This document shows, piece by piece, positions 1-8,625 of a DNA stretch of 64,000 nt (position 1 is the first letter of the stretch; each line of letters begins with the position of its first letter). The stretch is from Nitratiruptor sp. SB155-2 (GTDB lineage: Bacteria; Campylobacterota; Campylobacteria; Campylobacterales; Nitratiruptoraceae): assembly GCF_000010325.1 (NCBI RefSeq), contig NC_009662.1:1756501-1820500 (forward strand). The letters are read 5' to 3'. Under the pieces are notes generated by a model. The model worked only from the letters and a program-made list of their open reading frames with translations. It searched no databases and was not told the origin of the DNA. The position numbers and the translations under genes are program-made.

Positions 1-238
1 TTTCGAAATATCGTAACTTCAAATACTCCATCGCTTTTGGATCATCCTTATGCACTTCACGGAGCTTTTTTGCGTTATCTGCAAACATCTGCATCCATTC
101 GTCGCTATAGAGCATAGCTGCGCCTTTGAAAGCAGGTCCATGACAGTGAACACAAAGCTTTTTATAGGCATTCAACCCTTTAGCCCCATACCCAAAAACA
201 AAAATCGGCACCAAAAGCACCATGATGAAACGTGCCAT
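1..238 (-). CDS. Small periplasmic c-type cytochrome (partial, C-terminus off window)
   Basis: The gene runs off the left edge; the visible 79 codons start with ATG at 238. A hydrophobic N-terminal signal segment of about 15 residues is followed by a single haem-binding motif CVHCH at about residues 29-33, so the product is probably an exported monohaem cytochrome c. It is the third gene of a TetR-AhpD-cytochrome unit: its ATG directly follows the TAG stop of the AhpD-like gene with no gap. The electron partner cannot be judged from this fragment. Confidence 0.8.
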   Translation of the reverse strand, partial: MARFIMVLLVPIFVFGYGAKGLNAYKKLCVHCHGPAFKGAAMLYSDEWMQMFADNAKKLREVHKDDPKAMEYLKLRYFE

Positions 239-775
239 CTAAGCCTCCTCTCCCAATCCAAATACATTGGATAAGGTATTGATATAGTTAAAATAGCCTG
301 TAATGGCTACTGCTTCCACAATCTCCTTATCGCTCCAACCGAGATTTTTAAGATGCTCGATATCCTCTTTTGTTATTTTATAGTTGTCTTTGCGACTCGC
401 CCTGATACAAAACCTGAGCAACTCTTTCACTCTCTCCTCCGTATCCATAGCATCGATGCCTTCCAAGATCGAAGCGATCTGTTCTTCATCGATACCCAAC
501 ATTTTTGCGATATTTTTATGTACGTCCACACACATTTTGCAACTGTTCTCTTTTGAAATAAGCAGCGCAATAGCCTCTTTGATAAAATAGGGCAGGTGTG
601 TCTGCTTTAACAGATAGTTCTGTACCATTACATCGGTTGCGTTATAGATATTTTCATCAATTGCTAAAAGTTTGAAAATTTCGCCCAGTTTTCCCGTTTT
701 TTCCAAAATAGGACGTGCCTTTTCCTGAATTGCGGGACTCATCTGCTCAAATTCCGGCAAGTTTATATGTGCCAT
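239..775 (-). CDS. AhpD-like / carboxymuconolactone decarboxylase family protein
   Basis: A 178-residue protein of the AhpD-like fold. The core motif CKMCVDVH (CxxCxxxH) lies at about residues 79-86; in AhpD these cysteines and the histidine form the thiol peroxidase/reductase centre. The length fits peroxidase-related AhpD proteins. The C-terminal third (SDKEIVEAVAITGYFNYINT) is also typical. It lies between a TetR regulator (upstream, touching) and a small cytochrome c (downstream, touching), which suggests a co-regulated stress or detoxification operon. The substrate is unknown. Confidence 0.85.
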   Translation of the reverse strand: MAHINLPEFEQMSPAIQEKARPILEKTGKLGEIFKLLAIDENIYNATDVMVQNYLLKQTHLPYFIKEAIALLISKENSCKMCVDVHKNIAKMLGIDEEQIASILEGIDAMDTEERVKELLRFCIRASRKDNYKITKEDIEHLKNLGWSDKEIVEAVAITGYFNYINTLSNVFGLGEEA

Positions 776-1381
776 TTAGACTCCTTCACACTTGTTTAAT
801 TCTTTCACGGCTTTATCACTCAGATAAGGCAAAAGAGCTTTAGAAACCTCCTTCGATACATCTAGAGCCATTGTTTGGGAAACGTCTTCCCCAAATGTTT
901 GCAAAAAGAGGATCCAAAAGTTACTATAGAGTGCAATCGTGTTTGCGAGATGATGTTTCATCTCTTCTGTCAATGGGACGATACACCCTTTTTCCATAAG
1001 ATGCTCCATCAGCTGCAGAAGCTTTTCATACTGCATTTTGGTATCTTGTTGGACCTCTCTTTGTAAAAGAGGATCTTTTTGCATCAAAATCACGAGCTCC
1101 TTTTTCAAAAAACGGTATCGCCACCAAACAGTGGCAACATATTTACAATATGCCATCATGTCACATAACGTTTCAGGGAGTGCGAGATCTTCAAATCCTA
1201 TCTCTTCTCTCATCTTCTGATACAAAAAACGAATAATCTCCTCTTTGTTACGAAAATGATAGTAAAGATTCCCCGGACTGATACCTGTTGCTTTGGCAAT
1301 ATGGTTCGTACTTATATCTTTCGTTCCAAATTGATTGAAAAGCTTTAGTGCCTGAAACAAGATTTTCTCTTTTGTCTCCAA
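776..1381 (-). CDS. TetR/AcrR family transcriptional regulator
   Basis: A 201-residue protein with a classical TetR N-terminal helix-turn-helix (ISTNHIAKATGISPGNLYYH, about residues 23-42) and a variable all-helical C-terminal ligand domain. The start codon is TTG at 1381. A strong purine-rich SD (GGGGAGG) ends only one base before it, which is unusually close, so the real start could differ by a few codons, though no better ATG/GTG exists before the HTH. It is the first gene of the operon with the AhpD-like protein and cytochrome c. An 18-bp palindrome just upstream is the likely autoregulatory operator. The ligand is not predictable. Confidence 0.88.
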   Translation of the reverse strand: METKEKILFQALKLFNQFGTKDISTNHIAKATGISPGNLYYHFRNKEEIIRFLYQKMREEIGFEDLALPETLCDMMAYCKYVATVWWRYRFLKKELVILMQKDPLLQREVQQDTKMQYEKLLQLMEHLMEKGCIVPLTEEMKHHLANTIALYSNFWILFLQTFGEDVSQTMALDVSKEVSKALLPYLSDKAVKELNKCEGV

Positions 1382-1391
1382 ACCTCCCCTT

Positions 1392-1409
1392 TTAGAGTAA
1401 TTGCTCTAA
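1392..1409. promoter_or_regulatory. Palindromic operator, probably bound by the adjacent TetR regulator
   Basis: TTAGAG-TAATTG-CTCTAA is an 18-bp inverted repeat with perfect 6-bp arms. It lies between the -10 hexamer and the start codon of the TetR gene, at about +1, the normal site for a TetR-type autorepressor. Confidence 0.7.
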
Positions 1410-1413
1410 TCAC

Positions 1414-1443
1414 ATTGTAGAATAAATTGTCATCCTTTGTCAA
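1414..1443 (-). promoter_or_regulatory. Sigma-70 promoter of the tetR-ahpD-cytochrome operon
   Basis: On the minus strand, TTGACA (1438-1443) and TACAAT (1414-1419) are separated by 18 bp, a near-consensus sigma-70 promoter. The palindromic operator begins just downstream of the -10. Confidence 0.7.
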
Positions 1444-1456
1444 ATAGAAGAAAAAA

Positions 1457-1828
1457 TTATAGATAGCTTACTCTGTTTTTACCGTTTCTCTTTGAGAAGT
1501 AGAGGGCTTCGTCGGATCGTTCCAGAAGGGTAGAAAGCGTATCGCCCTCTCTTTTGTTCGTCATACCTATGCTCACACTCAACGGATACTCGAAATGTTG
1601 ACTCAATGCTTCAAATTCGAGGCGGATGTGTTCCGCTTTTTCCTTTGCCTTCTTTTCATCCAGGTCGAAATAGACCACAACGAACTCTTCTCCGCCAAAA
1701 CGACCGACAATATCGGACTTTCTTGTGTTTTTCACCAGAATTTGAGCGAAGGCTTGTAAAACCTCGTCGCCAAAAAGATGGCCTTTGGTATCATTGATTT
1801 TTTTAAAATTATCGATATCGAGCATCAA
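1457..1828 (-). pseudogene. GGDEF (diguanylate cyclase) half of a frameshifted FIST-GGDEF protein
   Basis: This frame holds most of a GGDEF domain: the metal-binding segment MLDIDNFKKINDTKGH, the active-site GGEEF (in GRFGGEEFVVV) and the C-terminal SDEALYFSKRNGKNRV. It has no plausible start of its own. The in-frame sequence immediately upstream (ESSLLMLDIDNF) is the standard beginning of this domain and joins to the end of the FIST ORF if one base of the A5 run (T5 on the plus strand, 1841-1845) is removed. It is therefore the 3' part of the gene at 1809..3176. The catalytic motif is intact, so the break is recent, a sequencing error, or a reversible homopolymer slip. Confidence 0.8.
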
Positions 1829-3176
1829 AAGAGAGCTCTCTTTTTGTCAGCTTCGCTTTCAACAGACGCAGAAGGCTCTTTTTGTTTAAAAGGCCTGTCA
1901 ATCCATCTTTTTGCACTTCACTTTGCAGTTCACTTTTTTCTCTTTCCAGTTCTTGTGTAGTCTTCTCCACAAGATTGATCAATGCATTGATGGCACGAAT
2001 GGTACTATTGTCATCAACAAACTCTTTATTGTATAAGTCAATCTCTTTTATGCTCTCTTCACTTTCCGAAGCGGCAATCAAAGTCATACTCTCATTGAGA
2101 AGTTCATGACCATCATTCATCGTTACGAACTCTCCATATGTAAAAAAACCGATATTTGGCGATACTCTTTTTAAGGGACGGATCTCCTCATGAACCAGAT
2201 CTCCCAAAAATCTTTTCCTTGCAACGCATGAAAAGATAAAAAGAGATTCAAATCGCTTTTGGAACATCTCATTTTTGACCAGTTTCCCAGCGGTATCCAA
2301 AATCAAAAGCGTATTCCCAAATCCGAATCGAACACATGAACTCTCCGGTACATTACCTACAAAAACAAGTGCTCCATCACTATTCATCGCGATGGAGGCT
2401 CTTGCGATATATTTCCCATCCTTTTCCACCATCAAAGGAAATTCGATGGCGCTGTCTGGAAGATTCTTTGCTATCTCTTTTCCAAGATATCGCTTATAGA
2501 TTTCGTAAATCGGTTCTCCATCAAGCTCGTATACAATGTTTCCTGTCGATTTTGTTACAACGAAACAGCGACCTATCGGTTTCCATCCAGTCGTATAGTA
2601 GTTGAATACCTGCAGCTCTTTTGAATCGAAGGCTACAGCAACCGCACCGTTTTCTATCACTCTGTTTTTACAAAAGACATAGGTATTTTTGAGCTGGCCA
2701 TAGTCACCGGCCAGTCCACCGCCAATGACAATATTGGTCTCTTTTCCGAAACCTTTGACCAGCTCCTCTCCATTGGTTCTCATGCCATCGGCCAAAAGCA
2801 GAATGAATTTTGTATCAGAAGTGACTAAACGCTCTTTGAAATAGACACCTGCATCATAATAAGGATCGTCTGATGAAAACTGGTCATATGTCACAACATC
2901 CGGTTTAATGCGAGTATGCTCCATATTGGTAAAAGAGAGTGCCACATTCTTCTCATAAATCTTTGAATCAACTATCTCACCTGCCGTTGTCGAACCTATG
3001 ATCGTTGCATCGGGAAAAAGTGAAGCAAGAAGTGCAAGCAGATCTTCAATAAAAGTTTTATGAACAATACCCGAGTAGACTTGCACCAAAAGTCGCTCAC
3101 TGTTGACGATACCTTTTTCCTTGATAAACGTTTGCAACTGTTTTTCGCTATGAAAAACAGTATTGAATGACTTCAT
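1809..3176 (-). CDS. FIST-domain sensor protein, N-terminal part of a FIST-GGDEF gene (frameshifted)
   Basis: The first about 390 residues form FIST N and C domains, predicted ligand-binding sensory modules (for example GSTTAGEI near residue 60 and FGKETNIVIGGGLAGD near 145). A coiled linker (LVEKTTQELEREKSELQSEV) follows, then the first part of a GGDEF domain (KDGLTGLLNKKSLLRLL). The frame runs into a stop shortly after a run of five A residues; the remaining GGDEF sequence continues in the next frame (1457..1828). As read, the product lacks the GGDEF active site. A -10-like TATAAT lies at 3209-3214 on the minus strand and GGAGAG precedes the ATG. Confidence 0.82.
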   Translation of the reverse strand: MKSFNTVFHSEKQLQTFIKEKGIVNSERLLVQVYSGIVHKTFIEDLLALLASLFPDATIIGSTTAGEIVDSKIYEKNVALSFTNMEHTRIKPDVVTYDQFSSDDPYYDAGVYFKERLVTSDTKFILLLADGMRTNGEELVKGFGKETNIVIGGGLAGDYGQLKNTYVFCKNRVIENGAVAVAFDSKELQVFNYYTTGWKPIGRCFVVTKSTGNIVYELDGEPIYEIYKRYLGKEIAKNLPDSAIEFPLMVEKDGKYIARASIAMNSDGALVFVGNVPESSCVRFGFGNTLLILDTAGKLVKNEMFQKRFESLFIFSCVARKRFLGDLVHEEIRPLKRVSPNIGFFTYGEFVTMNDGHELLNESMTLIAASESEESIKEIDLYNKEFVDDNSTIRAINALINLVEKTTQELEREKSELQSEVQKDGLTGLLNKKSLLRLLKAKLTKRELSFDARYR

Positions 3177-3291
3177 CGACTCTCCACATCATTACAATTA
3201 TTACAACAATTATAAAAAGAGGAGTCTTTAAAAAAACTGAATTATCAATAAATAATTTTTATCGACTCAAAATTCGTTAAAAATTTATAGT

Positions 3292-3297
3292 TATAAT
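3292..3297 (+). promoter_or_regulatory. -10 element for trkA-trkH
   Basis: TATAAT sits 42 bp upstream of the trkA start in an AT-rich stretch. No clear -35 is visible, as is common in Campylobacterota. Confidence 0.45.
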
Positions 3298-3339
3298 AGT
3301 ATGCAACAGTTGTGAAACTATTTCAGAAGGCTAAACAGG

Positions 3340-4659
3340 ATGGATATCATCATCGCCGGAGCTGGTCGAGTCGGATTCAAACTGGCTCAAACACTCTCTG
3401 TCAAACACAATATCATCATCATAGACAAAAACAAAGATGCACTCTCTCGTCTTACAGAATCGATCGATGTTATGCCGATATATGGCAATATCGAAGACCC
3501 TGACACTTTTAAAGCCCTGATAGAGAGACCCTACGATATTTTTATCGCCGTAACAGACAATGATGAAGCCAATATCATCTCAACTCTTATAGCTGATGAT
3601 GTGATCGATGTGAAAAAAAAGATCATCCGTCTTCGTAATCCTTTTTTCGCAAAAAGCTCAATAGCCCACAAAATTGGTATTTACGAAGCGGTTTTCCCTT
3701 TCATCGCCGCAGCAAGATCTATCAAACTGCTTCTTGATTTTCCTAAAGCGAACAATGTAAAAAACTTTATCTTTACACCCCAGACTCTCGTATCTGTTTT
3801 GGTGGAAGAGAGTGACATCCATTCAATAAAAGAGATCGAGTCACAAGATATCGTCGTAGTAGGAATCGAGAGAGACAAAAAATTTTATATACCTACGGAT
3901 AATGAAGCAATTCAACAAAAGGATCTACTCTATCTTTTTGGGCAAAAAGAGGAGATCAAAAGGTTGTGTGACAGACTCAACCGGAATGCTCCAAAACAGA
4001 TTCGAAAAATCGCCATTTTTGGAGCCGAACTTCTTGGACTTGAGATCGCAAAAGCGTTTTTGGAGCAAAAAGTAGAACTCAAAATCATCGAAAAAGATCC
4101 CGAGCTTTGCAAAAGAGCTTCAGAGATTTTACAAAACAGAGCGACGATCATCAATAGCCGCTACGTAGAGCATACGATCTTTGAAGAGGAAAACGTCAAA
4201 AACGCCGATATGGTCATATCGACTAGCAACGACGATGAAGACAATATCATACGGTGTTTGGAAGCAAAAGAGTATGGCGTGAAAAAGACAGTGGCCGTGA
4301 ACAACGATATGGAGTTTTACTCTTTGATGCATAAACTCGGTATCGTAGCCGTCCGTGGTCCCAAAATGAGTGCATACTACTCCATTTTGAAAAAAATTGC
4401 TTCGAGTGCAGTCATCACAGAGCGCCACTATTGTGGTGGTCGAGGAACGATATTTATGCGAAAAATCTTTCCTAACTCTCCCCTCATCGATAAAAAAATC
4501 AAACCTTTGCAGCAAGAGGATATTCTCTCTTTCATTATTCGAAACAGCGTTATCCACCCTTTGAAACAAAAAACGACACTCAAAGCACTTGATGTGATCG
4601 TCGTTTTTTCAAAATCCTATCTTGAAGAGAAGGTCAAAAAGTGGATCTACACTCTATAA
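3340..4659 (+). CDS. trkA: Trk potassium transporter peripheral subunit TrkA
   Basis: A 439-residue cytoplasmic gating protein of the TrkH K+ channel with two tandem RCK units (Rossmann TrkA-N plus TrkA-C). The first NAD-binding motif GAGRVG is at residues 6-11 after the first beta strand (MDIIIAGAGRVGFKLAQTL). The second Rossmann begins near residue 224 (IAIFGAELLGLEIAKAF), where the glycine motif is degenerate (GAELLG). The length is normal for the two-unit TrkA class. The 3' end overlaps trkH by 19 bp, implying translational coupling. Confidence 0.95.
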   Translation: MDIIIAGAGRVGFKLAQTLSVKHNIIIIDKNKDALSRLTESIDVMPIYGNIEDPDTFKALIERPYDIFIAVTDNDEANIISTLIADDVIDVKKKIIRLRNPFFAKSSIAHKIGIYEAVFPFIAAARSIKLLLDFPKANNVKNFIFTPQTLVSVLVEESDIHSIKEIESQDIVVVGIERDKKFYIPTDNEAIQQKDLLYLFGQKEEIKRLCDRLNRNAPKQIRKIAIFGAELLGLEIAKAFLEQKVELKIIEKDPELCKRASEILQNRATIINSRYVEHTIFEEENVKNADMVISTSNDDEDNIIRCLEAKEYGVKKTVAVNNDMEFYSLMHKLGIVAVRGPKMSAYYSILKKIASSAVITERHYCGGRGTIFMRKIFPNSPLIDKKIKPLQQEDILSFIIRNSVIHPLKQKTTLKALDVIVVFSKSYLEEKVKKWIYTL

Positions 4660-6095
4660 AAAACATCGCAAAATTTCTATCTACAATAGGACTCGTCCTC
4701 TCCCTTTTTCTGACCATACCCTCTTTGACCGGACTTGTGTACCATGAACCCATCAAACCATATCTTATATTCAATCTCATCTTTTTCCTGTTTCACTACC
4801 TACTCTTTTCTTTGCTATGGAAGCATCCGGCACAAATGAGCATCAAAGAGGGAATCTTTGCCGTTAATCTTGTCTGGATACTGCTTGGTATCGGTGGTGG
4901 AATCGGTTTATATCTCACCTCCAATGTCACATTCGCTCAGGCTTTTTTCGAAGCGATCAGTGGTTTTACCACAACGGGAGCGACAATTTACGGCGATATC
5001 GAATCCCTATCACACACAACTTTGATGCTCCGAAGTCTCTATCACTGGCTAGGCGGTATGGGAATCATCGTTTTGGGTGTCGGCCTTTTGACTATCATCA
5101 ATCCAACTGGGTCATTAACGCTATTCAAAGCCGAATCAACCGGCGTTACCCTGGAAAAACTGACACCAAAAATCAAAGATACGGCAAAAAGGCTCTGGGC
5201 AGTCTATATCGCTTTGACACTATTTGATGCTCTTTTGCTCTATGCCGGGGGTATGAATCTTTTCGATGCCGTCAATCACGCATTTTCCACCATCTCTACA
5301 GGAGGCTTCTCTACGAAAAATGCAAGTCTTGGATACTGGGAAAACAACACATTCATTTTATGGGTAACGACGCTTTTCATGTTCCTGAGCGGTATCAACT
5401 TCATCGCCCACTTAAAAGCTCTCTCAAAAGATTTCAGTGGATATAGAAGTGAAGAGGTGTTATGGTATACAGCCGTTTTTTTGTTCCTCTCTTTTGCATT
5501 GAGCGTCATTCATATATACATAGGACATGACACTTTTTTCAACGCCGTTACGCACTCCTTTTTCACTATCTCTTCCATTATCACTACAACGGGATTTGCA
5601 TCCACCGATTACGGACAATGGTCGCCAATCGCTATCGCTCTTATTTTCATTCCGATGTTTATCGGCGCCAATGCAGGCAGTACCGCTGGGGGTGTCAAGG
5701 TTATCCGATACGTGGTACTTCTTAAAAACCTTGGAGCGCAAATCAAACAGATTTTGCATCCAAATGCCGTCATTGGAGTCTATATCGATCAAAAACGCAT
5801 CGGCAGCAAGATCTTAGGAAGTGTCAGTGGCTTTTTCTTCATCTACATTCTCACCACGCTCTTACTCTCATTCTATCTTTATGCGAAAGGATATGATTAT
5901 CTAACGGCAATGAGTGCCTCCATAGCAGTCATTGGCAATATCGGTCCCGGTTTTGGACATGTGGGACCGGCCGACAACTTTACCATTTTCAGTGAATTTG
6001 ATAAAGTGGTTTTGGCAATTTTCATGATTATAGGGAGGCTAGAGTTTTATACATTTATCATCCTCTTCTCCCGTGAGTTCTGGAAAAAATTTTAA
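4641..6095 (+). CDS. trkH: Trk potassium transporter membrane subunit TrkH
   Basis: A 484-residue polytopic inner-membrane protein, the K+-translocating subunit. Four pore-loop repeats with the conserved selectivity-filter glycine are visible: SGFTTTGAT (about 111), STISTGGFST (about 216), SIITTTGFAST (about 313) and AVIGNIGPGFG (about 430). The start lies inside trkA (19-bp overlap). Together with TrkA it gives a complete low-affinity K+ uptake system, useful for osmotic balance and cytoplasmic pH. Confidence 0.95.
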   Translation: MDLHSIKNIAKFLSTIGLVLSLFLTIPSLTGLVYHEPIKPYLIFNLIFFLFHYLLFSLLWKHPAQMSIKEGIFAVNLVWILLGIGGGIGLYLTSNVTFAQAFFEAISGFTTTGATIYGDIESLSHTTLMLRSLYHWLGGMGIIVLGVGLLTIINPTGSLTLFKAESTGVTLEKLTPKIKDTAKRLWAVYIALTLFDALLLYAGGMNLFDAVNHAFSTISTGGFSTKNASLGYWENNTFILWVTTLFMFLSGINFIAHLKALSKDFSGYRSEEVLWYTAVFLFLSFALSVIHIYIGHDTFFNAVTHSFFTISSIITTTGFASTDYGQWSPIAIALIFIPMFIGANAGSTAGGVKVIRYVVLLKNLGAQIKQILHPNAVIGVYIDQKRIGSKILGSVSGFFFIYILTTLLLSFYLYAKGYDYLTAMSASIAVIGNIGPGFGHVGPADNFTIFSEFDKVVLAIFMIIGRLEFYTFIILFSREFWKKF

Positions 6096-6104
6096 AGGAT
6101 CGAT

Positions 6105-6497
6105 ATGCAATTTTTCATACCCAACCACTGTCCCAAATGCCAAGGTGAAGGCAAAAAGATAAAATTTGAAAACCTTTTATGCAATCTCAAGGATATCGCC
6201 TCTTTGGATAGAGGCAAAACTTACTATTTTTGCAAGAACAGGGAATGTGAAGTGGTCTATTTCAGTGGTTTGGAAATTTTCACCAACAGTGATCTTTTTC
6301 GCAAAACGGCATATAAATCTACCGAAAAAGACGCTACCATATGTTTCTGTTTTGGATACAAAGTCGAAGATGCGGACCAAAAACATTTTGAAGAGTATTT
6401 GATCAAAAAATCAAACTTTTGCGCATGCAGCATACGAAATCCAAGCGGAAAGTGTTGTAAAAAACTGTTTGAAACCTTTTTGGAGCTTCCATCATGA
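6105..6497 (+). CDS. CopZ N-terminal-domain-like iron-sulfur/zinc protein, without the HMA copper domain
   Basis: A 130-residue cysteine-rich protein. It starts with CPKCQGEGKK (C9, C12), then YYFCKNRECEVVYF (two cysteines), CFCFGYKVED, and ends with NFCACSIRNPSGKCCKKLF. This order of cysteine motifs resembles the N-terminal domain of Archaeoglobus CopZ, which binds zinc and a [2Fe-2S] cluster and can reduce Cu(II). The C-terminal heavy-metal-associated domain of CopZ is absent. An SD (AAAGGA) precedes the ATG by 5 bp. The stop overlaps the start of the ClC gene by 4 bp, suggesting coupled expression. A copper role is inference from the family only. Confidence 0.72.
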   Translation: MQFFIPNHCPKCQGEGKKIKFENLLCNLKDIASLDRGKTYYFCKNRECEVVYFSGLEIFTNSDLFRKTAYKSTEKDATICFCFGYKVEDADQKHFEEYLIKKSNFCACSIRNPSGKCCKKLFETFLELPS

Positions 6498-7873
6498 TAC
6501 GACGACATATTACAGAACAGACAGCCATATTTCTCTCCTTTTTAAAATGGATGATTCTCTCTACCGTAACGGGAATCATCATTGGTGCCATCGTCACGCT
6601 TTTTCTAAAAACGATCCATTTAGGCGAAGGAATACGCTCCCAACTCCCTTTCCCCTACTACTACACCCTGCCTTTTGTCCTGATTTTCGTTGTCTGGCTT
6701 ATCAAAACATTTGCTCCCAGTGCCGAAGGGCACGGAACGGAGAAAGTGATTGAAGCGGTGCACAAACGACATGGTAAAATAGACCTTAAAGTGGTGCCTA
6801 TCAAACTTGTCGCTACCGTTTTGACACTGGTTGCCGGTGGTTCGGTGGGGAAAGAGGGTCCGGCAGGTCAAATCGGTGCCGCTTCCGCGAGTGGACTCAG
6901 CGATCTTTTGCGATTTAGTGATGCAGATCGCAAAAAGATTGTTATCTGCGGTATTAGTGCCGGTTTCGCTTCCGTCTTTGGAACTCCCATAGCAGGGGCC
7001 ATTTTCGGCGTAGAGGTCCTTATCATCGGCGTTATCTTGTATGATGTGCTGCTGCCCTCTTTCATCGCCGGATTTGCCGCCTTTACTACTGCACAGTTTC
7101 TTGGCATCCAATACACCTATTTTGATTTTCACTACTATCAAAGCGTTTCGCTCGATATCCCCCTCATTGTGAAAGTGATTGGAGCAGGAGTCTTTTTTGG
7201 ACTGGTAAGCGATATCATAGTCACTTTCATGAACCTCATCCACAAAGGGATTGAGAAAATTCCTCTCAATCTCTATATAAAAGCATTCATTGCCGGGACC
7301 ATAGTGGTGGTGATCGGTATACTCTTTGGCGACCAGTATCTTGGACTCGGCATGGAGACGATCAAAGATACCCTCAATCCAGATCCCTATTTTGCCAAAG
7401 ATCTTCCATGGTACGCCTTTTTGCTTAAAACCATTACCTCAGCACTCACTTTAGGCGGCGGAGGAAGCGGAGGCGTGATCACCCCGGTCTTTTATATAGG
7501 TGCGACCAGCGGGCATGCTTTTGGAATGTGGTTTGATTATCAACATATCGCTTTGTTTGCGGCACTCGGTTTTGTGAGTGTTTTAGCAGGAGCTACCAAT
7601 GCTCCCATTGCAGCCACTATCATGGCAGTAGAACTCTTTGGTCTTGAGATCGCCCACTATGCAGCATTAAGTGCAGTGATCAGTTTCTTGCTTACAGGAC
7701 ATAGAAGTATCTTTCCTTCACAAATACTGGCGATGCGAAAGAGCGAAATGCTTGAGATCAAAATAGGTGAAGAGATCGAAAAAGCCGAAGTGGAACTGGA
7801 AAAAAAACAGTTTAGCAAATTTCAACGGATTCGAAGAAGAATCTTGAGAAAGAAAAAAGAGCGGGGGCTTTAA
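6494..7873 (+). CDS. ClC-family chloride channel / proton-chloride antiporter
   Basis: A 459-residue polytopic membrane protein. The diagnostic motif GGSVGKEGPAGQIG (about residues 116-129) corresponds to GREGP of E. coli ClC-ec1, including the gating glutamate. GISAGFASVFGTPIAGAIFG (about 152-171) and GGGGSGGVITPVFYIGA (about 319-335) are further ClC signatures. A basic C-terminal tail replaces the CBS domains found in longer members. It overlaps the CopZ-like gene by 4 bp and is convergent with the next gene, overlapping it by 4 bp. Confidence 0.92.
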   Translation: MIRRHITEQTAIFLSFLKWMILSTVTGIIIGAIVTLFLKTIHLGEGIRSQLPFPYYYTLPFVLIFVVWLIKTFAPSAEGHGTEKVIEAVHKRHGKIDLKVVPIKLVATVLTLVAGGSVGKEGPAGQIGAASASGLSDLLRFSDADRKKIVICGISAGFASVFGTPIAGAIFGVEVLIIGVILYDVLLPSFIAGFAAFTTAQFLGIQYTYFDFHYYQSVSLDIPLIVKVIGAGVFFGLVSDIIVTFMNLIHKGIEKIPLNLYIKAFIAGTIVVVIGILFGDQYLGLGMETIKDTLNPDPYFAKDLPWYAFLLKTITSALTLGGGGSGGVITPVFYIGATSGHAFGMWFDYQHIALFAALGFVSVLAGATNAPIAATIMAVELFGLEIAHYAALSAVISFLLTGHRSIFPSQILAMRKSEMLEIKIGEEIEKAEVELEKKQFSKFQRIRRRILRKKKERGL

Positions 7874-8625
7874 TCTCCCTGCGCTCGTTTTATTTTTTCA
7901 TGCAGTTTTTGTTTCATATGCATCATCTTCTTTTTGACCATTTCGGGATGTTCAAGGAACATATATCCTTTATATCCTGTATAGATACCGTACAAAACGA
8001 CTAAAATACCCGCAATCTGTAGAGCAACGTGGCGAAACTTCATCTGCTGCATCAGCGATGAAAAATACCCTAGTAAAAAGAGCACGGGTATCGTAGCCAA
8101 TCCAAAAACAAGCATCACTACACCACCCCAAAACGGTGATGCAGTAGCCGCTGCAAAAGCGGCGAAGAAGTAGACGAACCCGCATGGGATCAAACCATTG
8201 AGCATTCCTAGAAAAAAGAAACTTGGCAACGTTCTTGAGGCGATAAGTTTACGAAAAGCTGCACGGAAAAAGCCGATGTTCGTCGTAGAACACTCAACAC
8301 TGCTCAAAAACCGGATCTGTCCCATGAGGGAAAGACCCATTAACACCATCAAAATACCTACAAGTAAAAAGAGCACCCCTTTGCTGGTCATACTGAAAGA
8401 GAAGACTTTTCCAAAAAAGCCAAAGACTATTCCAATTATCACATAAGAGGTGATTCGTCCAAGATTGTACAGAAGATGGGCCATCGCCTGGTGGGATCGG
8501 TTCCATTGATTGTCTACTTTCGCAGCACTGTATGCCATCACAAATCCTCCGCACATCCCGATACAGTGCCCGATACTTCCCAAGAATGCAACCAAAAACA
8601 GTGTTCCAAGATCGATACTATTCAT
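7870..8625 (-). CDS. DsbD_2 / sulfite exporter TauE-SafE-like membrane protein
   Basis: A 251-residue membrane protein with about six transmembrane helices. The GHCIGMCGGFVMA motif (about residues 19-31) and a second GMLNGLIPCGFVY motif (about 139-151) each place a cysteine in a membrane segment, as in the DsbD-type transmembrane electron carriers used in cytochrome c or copper-site assembly. The C-terminus is basic with MMHMKQKLH, a possible metal-binding tail. It overlaps the upstream permease gene by 8 bp. The thiol-reductant role is inferred from the family. Confidence 0.78.
   Translation of the reverse strand: MNSIDLGTLFLVAFLGSIGHCIGMCGGFVMAYSAAKVDNQWNRSHQAMAHLLYNLGRITSYVIIGIVFGFFGKVFSFSMTSKGVLFLLVGILMVLMGLSLMGQIRFLSSVECSTTNIGFFRAAFRKLIASRTLPSFFFLGMLNGLIPCGFVYFFAAFAAATASPFWGGVVMLVFGLATIPVLFLLGYFSSLMQQMKFRHVALQIAGILVVLYGIYTGYKGYMFLEHPEMVKKKMMHMKQKLHEKIKRAQGD

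Noticed and set aside
6620..7243. 207-codon antisense frame in the ClC gene
   Set aside because: Shadow frame of a strongly supported membrane transporter.
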